Shown one piece after another: positions 57,844 to 64,000 of a stretch of DNA of 64,000 nt. The DNA is taken from assembly GCA_003248805.1 (NCBI GenBank), contig QFQY01000002.1, positions 1-64,000 on the forward strand, given 5' to 3'. This DNA comes from Chelatococcus sp. Its GTDB lineage: Bacteria > Pseudomonadota > Alphaproteobacteria > Rhizobiales > Beijerinckiaceae. Each line of letters starts with the position of its first letter. Position 1 is the stretch's first letter. The notes beneath the pieces were generated by a model, which was not told the DNA's origin, did not search any database, and saw only the letters and a program-made list of their open reading frames with translations. The position numbers and the translations under genes are program-made.

Positions 57844-59163
57844 TTGCGCCTTCCAGCAGAGACCCACGCATTCGCCTCCCCCGGCCGGCCGGCGAAGGCG
57901 CGTCCCTCCAAGGCGTGTCTCTGGCTGCATGCGTTGCTGCTGGCCGGCAGCCTGCTCCTCTCCGGCATCGCGCCGTCCCTCGCCACCGACGATGCACCGT
58001 CCGAGACGCTCGTGATCGGCGACAAGGTCACGGTCTCCGTGTTCGGCCAGGCCGACCTCTCCGGCGACTTCACGATCGATGGCGCGGGCGTCCTGCACAT
58101 GCCGCTGGCCGGCCGCATCCCCATCGCGGGGCTCTCCGGGCCGGAAGCGGAACTGCGGATCCGGCAGGCCCTGACCGATTTCGTCCGCGACGCCGTGGTC
58201 AGCCTGCGGGTGGCGGAGCTCCGGCCCGTCTATGTCATGGGCGAGGTTCGCTCCCCCGGCAGTTATCCCTTCCGCCACGGACTCAAGGTCCTCGGCGCCG
58301 TGGCGCTGGCGGGAGGCTACCGCGTCGGCGACCAGTCGCTGTCCGTCCTGAGGGGCGAGTTCCTGCTCGCGGACGAGCGCGTGCGCCTTCTCGAGGCCTC
58401 TCTGCAGCAGCTCTCCGCCCGGCGCACCCGCCTCGAAGCGGAGCGCGACGGGCTCGAGACCCTGCCCGCATGGGCCGTCACCGCGGTTCCGGGCGCCTCG
58501 CAGCTCCTGCGCGGCGAACAGGAGATCTTCGATTTCCAGCGGCGCGCGCGCGAGGGCGAACGCAACCTGTTGAACCAGCAGGTCGCCCGGCTCCTGTCCG
58601 AGAAGACCGCGCTCACCGAGCAGGCGCGGCTGGCTGCCCAGCAGGTCGAGCTGACGCAGGAGCAATCCACCGAATACGCCAAGCTCGCGGCGACGGGCCA
58701 CGGCCTCAGGACCATTCAGGTCGAACGCGAGCGCGAACTCGCCCGCACGCGCGCCGACGTGGCCAAGATCGCTGCCGATCTGGCGAAGAACGACACCGCG
58801 CTCGGCGAGCTCAAGCTACGCCTCGCGGAAGCCGACAACGCCTTCACGCGCCGCGTGGTGATCGAGCTTCAGGAAACCCGCCAGAAGATCCTCGAGGTCG
58901 AGCGCAGCGTCCCGATCGCCCGCGAGATCTACGAGAGCCGTCGTCGCCGGCTGGTCTCGGGGGATGCCTCGGGCACTCCTGCCGAGTGGGACCTTCGCAT
59001 CACGCGGCAGGCAGGTCTCGAATCGGTGACGATCCTCGCCCAGGTCGAAACGGCCCTGCAGCCCGGCGACATCGTCCAGATCATGCCGAAGGCGCAGGCG
59101 CCGGACCTTGGCGGAGCGGAGGCCGTGACGGGCGCTCCCTCCCGCGTCGCCGACCAGCGATGA
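57844..59163 (+). CDS. polysaccharide export protein, Wza/ExoF type
   Basis: This ~439-residue protein starts at TTG 57844 with a hydrophobic export signal (KACLWLHALLLAGSLLLSG). It then has a poly_export domain (LVIGDKVTVSVFGQADLSGD, IDGAGVLHMPLAGRIPIAGL), an SLBB-type repeat (GEVRSPGSYPFRHGLKVLGA) and a long coiled-coil region (ERERELARTRADVAKIAADL). It lacks a lipobox, which fits ExoF/GumB-like auxiliary exporters. It would form the outer-membrane/periplasmic conduit with the co-polymerase. Its stop overlaps the upstream alternative start of the next gene. Confidence 0.88.
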   Translation: MRLPAETHAFASPGRPAKARPSKACLWLHALLLAGSLLLSGIAPSLATDDAPSETLVIGDKVTVSVFGQADLSGDFTIDGAGVLHMPLAGRIPIAGLSGPEAELRIRQALTDFVRDAVVSLRVAELRPVYVMGEVRSPGSYPFRHGLKVLGAVALAGGYRVGDQSLSVLRGEFLLADERVRLLEASLQQLSARRTRLEAERDGLETLPAWAVTAVPGASQLLRGEQEIFDFQRRAREGERNLLNQQVARLLSEKTALTEQARLAAQQVELTQEQSTEYAKLAATGHGLRTIQVERERELARTRADVAKIAADLAKNDTALGELKLRLAEADNAFTRRVVIELQETRQKILEVERSVPIAREIYESRRRRLVSGDASGTPAEWDLRITRQAGLESVTILAQVETALQPGDIVQIMPKAQAPDLGGAEAVTGAPSRVADQR

Positions 59164-59201
59164 ACCGACGCTTCCCGATTCCCAGCCGAGAGGATGCGAG
59201 C

Positions 59202-60611
59202 ATGCCTTCGACGATACGGCCGATCATCATGTGCGGCGGCGCGGGCACCCGGCTCTGGCCCACCTCGCGCAACTCGCTGCCGAAGCAGTTCGCCATGCTC
59301 CTCGGCCAGAGGTCGACCTTCCAGGACACGGTGATGCGGCTCCGGAACAAGCGCTTCGACCGTCCGATCATCCTGACCAACCGCGTCCACCGCGTGCTGG
59401 CCGAGAAGCAGCTCGCCGAAATCGGCGCGGAGGCGGATATCGTGCTCGAACCCGAACGCCGGGATTCCGGCCCCGCCATCCTCGCCGGCTGCCTGATCGC
59501 CGCCGGCCAGGCCCCCGGGACGCCCGTGCTCGTCGTGGCCTCGGACCATGTCGTGGAGGACGCGGAAGCCTTCCGGCGCTGCGTCGTCAACGGTGTCCCC
59601 GCGGCGCGTGCCGGGCGGCTCGTGACCTTCGGCGTCACGGCGCGCCACGCCTGCACGGAATATGGCTGGATCGCGCCCGGACGGAACCTGGAGGGGCGCA
59701 CCCGCGCGGTCGAGTGCTTCGCCGAGAAGCCCGACGGCCACCAGGCCGCGGAATATCTCCTGAACGGCTGGCTCTGGAACTCCGGCAATTTCCTCTTCAA
59801 GCCCGAAGTGCTGATCGAGGAGTATCGCAGCTTCGAGCCGGACTCGGTCGCGGCCGTCGAGCGGGCCGTCGCCGAAGGGCACGACGAGGGCGGCGCCTTC
59901 GCGCTCGGCCAGGCCGGTTTCGCCCAGGCCGAAAAGCGCTCGATCGATTTCGCGGTCATGGAGAGGACGTCGCGCGCCGCGGTGGTGACGACATCCTGCG
60001 GCTGGTCGGACATCGGGAACTGGGATGCTCTCTGGGCGCTGAGCGCTCATGACGGCAGCGGCAATGTCCGCCGTGGCGATTGCGAGGTCGTGGATTCCCA
60101 CAACTGCTTCGTCAGCACCGATGGACCGATGACCTCGGTGCTGGGCGTGGAGGACCTGGTCGTCGTCGCCAGCCACGACGCCGTGCTGGTCGCCGGGCGC
60201 AGCCGGACCGGGGACGTCAAGCAGGTGGTCGAACTGCTGCGCAGCAAGGGCCGCAGCCAGGCCGAGACGCATGCGAAGGTCCAGCGTCCCTGGGGCTCCT
60301 ACCAGGTCATCGACGCGGGCGACGGCTTTCAGGTGAAGCGGATCGTGGTCGCGCCGCAGGGCCGCCTGTCGCTGCAGAAGCATCGCTTCCGGGCCGAGCA
60401 CTGGGTGGTCGTGCAGGGGATCGCGACCGTCACGGTCGATGACGATGTCGGGCGCTTCGGCAAGAACGAGCACATCTTCATTCCGCTCGGGGCCGTGCAC
60501 CGGCTGGAGAACGACGGCAGCGAGCCGGTCGAACTGATCGAGGTCCAGAACGGCAGCTATCTCGGCGAGGACGACATCGTCCGCCTCGAAGACATCTATC
60601 ACCGGGTCTAG
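59202..60611 (+). CDS. manC: mannose-1-phosphate guanylyltransferase / mannose-6-phosphate isomerase
   Basis: This 469-residue bifunctional enzyme has the nucleotidyl transferase motif MCGGAGTRLWPTSRNSLPKQ, the LVVASDHVVEDAEAF region, FAEKPDG, and NSGNFLFKPE. The C-terminal type II isomerase cupin has RPWGSYQVID, SLQKHRFRAEHWVVV and FIPLGAVHRLEN. It yields GDP-mannose for the polysaccharide. ATG 59202 with GAGAGGA is preferred; ATG 59160 overlapping the Wza stop (ATGA) is possible. Confidence 0.95.
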   Translation: MPSTIRPIIMCGGAGTRLWPTSRNSLPKQFAMLLGQRSTFQDTVMRLRNKRFDRPIILTNRVHRVLAEKQLAEIGAEADIVLEPERRDSGPAILAGCLIAAGQAPGTPVLVVASDHVVEDAEAFRRCVVNGVPAARAGRLVTFGVTARHACTEYGWIAPGRNLEGRTRAVECFAEKPDGHQAAEYLLNGWLWNSGNFLFKPEVLIEEYRSFEPDSVAAVERAVAEGHDEGGAFALGQAGFAQAEKRSIDFAVMERTSRAAVVTTSCGWSDIGNWDALWALSAHDGSGNVRRGDCEVVDSHNCFVSTDGPMTSVLGVEDLVVVASHDAVLVAGRSRTGDVKQVVELLRSKGRSQAETHAKVQRPWGSYQVIDAGDGFQVKRIVVAPQGRLSLQKHRFRAEHWVVVQGIATVTVDDDVGRFGKNEHIFIPLGAVHRLENDGSEPVELIEVQNGSYLGEDDIVRLEDIYHRV

Positions 60612-60617
60612 GCAAGG

Positions 60618-61010
60618 ATGCACGCGGGTGGCGGGATGGGTCAGAAGGCCAAGGACGATGCCCCGGCCGGTCGGCGACCAGCGGGTGCCGGAAACGAGGA
60701 GCACCGGGCCGAGCGAGCGGACGCCATGACCTCCGTGGCCCTGCCCGCCTTGCTGCAAGACGACGTCCAGAGGCATTGGCTGCCGGCGGACGACGGTGGC
60801 GCGGAATTGATCACGGCGGCTTTCGGCACATGCCCGAAGCCCTCGCCGCGCCAGGCCGTGGCCGGCGCTCCGGTTCGCCCGGACAGCCGGCGGGACACGG
60901 CGCTGCCGCTGGACGGCAAGCGGACCGCGCCGAGCCGCCTGTGGGCGACGGTCCTGCTGGTGCTGCTCGGGCTCGCCCTGCTGCTGGCGACCGGAAGCAC
61001 GCCGCCATGA
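60618..61010 (+). CDS. small protein with C-terminal membrane anchor
   Basis: This protein of up to 130 residues ends with one membrane segment (LWATVLLVLLGLALLLATG), preceded by a Pro/Arg-rich stretch, so it is a candidate tail-anchored protein. A later start at 60726 (MTSVALPALLQDD) would give 94 residues. It starts 6 bp after manC. No family recognised; codon use is acceptable but evidence of coding is limited. Confidence 0.45.
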   Translation: MHAGGGMGQKAKDDAPAGRRPAGAGNEEHRAERADAMTSVALPALLQDDVQRHWLPADDGGAELITAAFGTCPKPSPRQAVAGAPVRPDSRRDTALPLDGKRTAPSRLWATVLLVLLGLALLLATGSTPP

Positions 61011-61134
61011 CGAGCCGGGCGGTGTTCGCTCCGCCCATGGCCGAGTTGCGAGAGGGTCCTGTCATGAGGATCGCATGCGTCGTCCCCGCCGAGACTTCTC
61101 TCTCCGCCGGCCGGGGCGGGAAGGGATGGGCGCG

Positions 61135-62022
61135 ATGAACGGCCATGGCGGAGGATTGGCGGCAGCGGGGCGTCGTGGCGCGGAGATGGCGGGCCGCTGG
61201 CCCGGGATCCTGCAGGCGCGGCAATGGCTGTACGGCTTGCGCTTCCGCACCGGCAGCTTCCATTGCGGTTACAGCGGTGCCTATGAGAGCTTCGAGGCGG
61301 CCACCCGCGCGCTGCCTCCCGGCATGGCCGGCTTCGATCACGCCGCCATGACCGATATCGACCATTACACGACGGTCGGCGGCGGTTTCGAACCGATGCC
61401 CGCCACCGAATATCCCGTCCTGTTCTGGCTGCGACAGGCCATGGACGGGGGGGCTCGCTCGGTCTTCGACCTGGGCGGCTATGTCGGCCACGTCTTCCGG
61501 CAATACGATTCCTATCTCCGTTTCCCCGAGGATTTCCGTTGGACCGTCTTCGACGTCCCTCACGTCACCGAGGCGGGCCGGAGGCTGGCTGACCGCGACG
61601 GCATCGCCGGGCTGGATTTCACGAACGCGCTCGATGCGCTCGAAAGCAGCGACGTGCTCCTCGCCGCCGGCTCGCTCCAGTACTTCCGCGAGGACTATCT
61701 CCAGGAGGCGCTGGCGGCTCGGACGCGCCGCCCGCGGCATGTCCTCGTCCAGCGCACGCCCCTCCATGCGCGCAACTCCTTCGCGACGATCCAGTCCGTC
61801 CTGACGCGCGGCGGTGGCGCCTCGTTCTGTCCCTATACGGTGGCCGGCCGCGCACGCTTCATCAACGGCCTGACGGCCCTCGGCTATCGCCTCGTCGACG
61901 ACTGGGAAAAGCCGCGCAGCCTCGACATCCCGTTTCACCCGGAATGCCATGTCGACAGCTATTCCGGGCTCTATTTCCGCCTTGCCGACACCGCGCGGGA
62001 GCCGGTGCGCCCGGCCGGGTGA
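61135..62022 (+). CDS. putative methyltransferase, TIGR04325/LIC12133 type
   Basis: This 295-residue protein has a Rossmann-like core with the SAM loop SVFDLGGYVGHVFRQYDSYL, TVFDVPHVTEAGRRLA and LLAAGSLQYFREDY. This pattern is of the family annotated as TIGR04325 putative methyltransferases that lie in surface-polysaccharide loci. It would methylate a sugar or glycan intermediate. Start 61135; ATG 61126 is an alternative. Confidence 0.75.
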   Translation: MNGHGGGLAAAGRRGAEMAGRWPGILQARQWLYGLRFRTGSFHCGYSGAYESFEAATRALPPGMAGFDHAAMTDIDHYTTVGGGFEPMPATEYPVLFWLRQAMDGGARSVFDLGGYVGHVFRQYDSYLRFPEDFRWTVFDVPHVTEAGRRLADRDGIAGLDFTNALDALESSDVLLAAGSLQYFREDYLQEALAARTRRPRHVLVQRTPLHARNSFATIQSVLTRGGGASFCPYTVAGRARFINGLTALGYRLVDDWEKPRSLDIPFHPECHVDSYSGLYFRLADTAREPVRPAG

Positions 62023-62197
62023 GCCGCGTCGGTCTCGTCATGGCGAGTTGGCGTTACCCCGACTGACACCATTTTGCCTGCTGTCGGCGCCGCATAATCT
62101 TACGAAACACAGAGATTTGCTTTTTCCGAAAGAAAAAACCGCCTTCGATGATCACGATCGAACGAAATCGGAGGGGATTTGGATTGGAACGACACCC

Positions 62198-64000
62198 ATG
62201 AACGCAGGAATGACTTGCCAGGACGGCAAAGTCGAAGCGTCGCTCCGGAGCGATCGTGGAGCCGAACCGGCCACTCTGGTCAGTCTTTTTGCAGCCCAGC
62301 GCGACGCCCGGCCCCGCGACATCGCGCTGTCGCTCGGCTCCTCGGCCCTTTCCTATGAAGAGCTCGACCGCCGCGCCGAGGACCTCGCGGATCGCCTCGT
62401 CGCGGCAGGCGTCGGCCACGGCGCCATCGTCGGGCTCTGCGTGCCGCGTTCGCTCGAGCTGATCGTCGGCATCCTGGCGATCCTCAAGGTCGGCGCGGCC
62501 TATCTGCCGCTCGATCCCGCCTATCCGGCCGACCGGCTGTCCTTCATGGTCGAGGATGCCGATGCGGCGCTCGTGATCGGCACGGCCGGCAGCACCTCCT
62601 GGCTGGCCGCCGGCCGCCCGCGCCTCGATCCCCTCGGCAGCGGCGAGCCGGTGGCCAGGCGCCCGCCCGGCCCCTCGCCGGCTCCCCACGATCTGGCCTA
62701 TGTGATCTACACCTCGGGCTCCACCGGCCGCCCCAAGGGCGTCGCGGTCGAGCACGCGGCCGTGGTGCGCCTGTTCGGCAGCACGGAAGGCTGGTTCGGC
62801 TTCCGCCCGGGCGATGTCTGGACGCTGTTCCATTCCGTCTCCTTCGATTTCTCGGTCTGGGAGATCTGGGGAGCCCTGCTCCATGGCGGCCGCCTCGTCA
62901 TCGTGCCCGACGCCGTCACGCGCGATCCCGAAGCCTGCCTTCGCCTCATCTCCGACGAGGGGGTGACGGTCTTCAATCAGACGCCCTCCGCCTTCGGCGC
63001 GTTCGATGCCGCCGACCGCGAGCGGGCCGGCCGAGATCCGCTCGCGCTGCGGCTGGTGATCTTCGGCGGAGAGGCGCTCGATCCGCGCAGGCTCGCCGGC
63101 TGGTACGCCCGCCGGGGCGAGCAGGCGCGCCTCGTCAACATGTACGGCATCACCGAGACGACCGTGCATGTGACCTACCGGCCGCTCTCTGCCGCCGACA
63201 CCGCGCGCAGCGGCAGCCCGATCGGCGAACCGATCCCCGATCTCGAGATCCTGCTGCTCGATGGCGAGACCATGCAGCCCGTCCCGGCCGGGGAGACAGG
63301 CGAGATTTTCGTCGGGGGGCCTGGCCTCGCGCGCGGCTATCTCAACCGTCCCGAACTCACGCAAGCCCGCTTCGTGGCCCATCCCTGGCGGCGCGGCGAG
63401 CGGCTCTACCGCTCCGGCGATCTCGGCCGCCTCATGCCAGGCGGCGAATACGAGCATCTCGGGCGCGCCGACCAGCAGGTGAAGATCCGGGGCTTCAGGG
63501 TCGAGCTCGGCGAGATCGAAACGGCGTTGATCGCCCATGCCGCCGTGCGGCAGGCGGCGGTCGTCCTGCGCGCCGATGACGGCGGAGCCGAGCGTCTGGT
63601 CGCCTATCTCGTGCCGGACTGGTCTGCGCCGCCTTCCTCGGCAGCCCTCCGGGCCCATCTCGCGGGAAGCCTGCCCGACCATATGCTTCCATCGCACTTC
63701 GTCTCGCTGAAGGTGCTGCCGCTGACCGTCAACGGCAAGCTCGACCGCGCCGCGCTGCCGGCGCCGGGCCAGGAACGACCTGACACCGCGCCCGGCCACG
63801 GCAGGCCGCACAGCGAGAGCGAGCGCCGGATCGCCGAGATCGTCGCCGGCGTCCTTCGCCTCGAGCACATCGGCATGGACGACAACTTCTTCGACCTCGG
63901 CGGCGACTCGCTGCTGATGGTCGAGATTCACCGGCGGCTGCGCCGGAGCGAAGCGCCCGGCCTGGCCCTGATCGAGCTGTATCGGCGGCCGAACGTGCGC
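62198..64000 (+). CDS. non-ribosomal peptide synthetase, A-PCP module (open at window end)
   Basis: This frame opens at ATG 62198 and runs 601 codons to the window end. Adenylation core motifs: LKVGAAYLPLD, VIYTSGSTGRPKG (from residue ~169), NMYGITETT (314-322), YRSGDLGR, GRADQQVKIRGFRVELGEIE and VNGKLDR. A carrier domain follows with DNFFDLGGDSLL (phosphopantetheine Ser571). Reading the ten specificity positions gives D217 F218 W221 N260 I288 G290 M315 V323 H324 K514, the threonine code. There is no condensation domain before the A domain, so this is an initiation-type module. The opposite strand is open over much of this span, but only this frame has protein motifs. It follows the methyltransferase by 175 bp. 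Confidence 0.95.
   Translation, partial: MNAGMTCQDGKVEASLRSDRGAEPATLVSLFAAQRDARPRDIALSLGSSALSYEELDRRAEDLADRLVAAGVGHGAIVGLCVPRSLELIVGILAILKVGAAYLPLDPAYPADRLSFMVEDADAALVIGTAGSTSWLAAGRPRLDPLGSGEPVARRPPGPSPAPHDLAYVIYTSGSTGRPKGVAVEHAAVVRLFGSTEGWFGFRPGDVWTLFHSVSFDFSVWEIWGALLHGGRLVIVPDAVTRDPEACLRLISDEGVTVFNQTPSAFGAFDAADRERAGRDPLALRLVIFGGEALDPRRLAGWYARRGEQARLVNMYGITETTVHVTYRPLSAADTARSGSPIGEPIPDLEILLLDGETMQPVPAGETGEIFVGGPGLARGYLNRPELTQARFVAHPWRRGERLYRSGDLGRLMPGGEYEHLGRADQQVKIRGFRVELGEIETALIAHAAVRQAAVVLRADDGGAERLVAYLVPDWSAPPSSAALRAHLAGSLPDHMLPSHFVSLKVLPLTVNGKLDRAALPAPGQERPDTAPGHGRPHSESERRIAEIVAGVLRLEHIGMDDNFFDLGGDSLLMVEIHRRLRRSEAPGLALIELYRRPNVR

Noticed and set aside
62054..63931. Long minus-strand open frame (about 625 codons) across the NRPS region
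   Set aside because: It has no recognisable domain and is antisense to a frame with all adenylation and carrier motifs; the GC-rich codon structure leaves the antisense strand open.

Overview
The window is GC-rich DNA from an alphaproteobacterium, most probably a Hyphomicrobiales member of the Bosea/Methylobacterium type. This is inferred from codon use, a FixK/FNR-like box, paired MlrC (M81) peptidases, a fused PhnE permease and rhizobial-type exopolysaccharide genes. It contains no rRNA gene and no intact tRNA gene. The NRPS gene at the right end runs out of the window, and its antisense strand is also open over much of its length, so strand choice there rests on motifs.

Layout. (1) 1-2533: a catalase-like / unknown / DyP-peroxidase cassette. 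(2) 2550-13771: a tight seven-gene minus-strand operon (TetR, PHA synthase, MaoC-phosphotransacetylase fusion, acetate kinase, enoyl-ACP reductase, Mg-type P-ATPase, phosphoketolase) with a divergent phasin gene and an FNR/FixK-like box between. Phosphoketolase acetyl-phosphate can go to ATP plus acetate (AckA) or to acetyl-CoA (Pta), then to lipid or polyhydroxyalkanoate; this looks like a low-oxygen carbon-overflow module. (3) 13841-23060: an accessory, decaying zone. It holds a truncated HlyD gene, a Rha-like protein, a striking operator-like array of GAGAATC heptamers in 19-bp phase, a small unknown gene cassette, an SDR gene, insertion-sequence mosaics, a tRNA-Leu 3' remnant with a broken integrase, a PAS-less histidine kinase, and one broken and one intact AraC regulator. 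(4) 23080-31217: two divergent ABC importers (Fbp/2-aminoethylphosphonate type, and PhnDCE type with fused permease), probably for phosphorus compounds. (5) 31317-35951: an orphan CoxL-like molybdenum hydroxylase subunit, a TIM-barrel/cupin fusion and small genes. (6) 35988-45426: an amino-acid/peptide catabolic locus with an RpiR regulator and its likely operator, two M81 peptidases, an aminotransferase, an amidohydrolase, a CobW GTPase and an oligopeptide-type binding protein. (7) 45532-51221: a type I secretion pair next to a large beta-helix protein with an odd Trp/His-rich tail. (8) 51445-62022: exopolysaccharide genes (tyrosine-kinase/Wzz, polyprenyl glycosylphosphotransferase, WecG-type transferase, UDP-xylose-synthase-like enzyme, Wza/ExoF exporter, GDP-mannose synthesis). 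(9) 62198-64000: the first module (A-PCP) of an NRPS whose specificity code reads as threonine.

The best candidates for something undescribed are the 19-bp-phased heptamer array with the adjacent three-gene cassette (15433-17404), the secreted beta-helix protein with its non-RTX tail, and the threonine NRPS attached to the polysaccharide locus.
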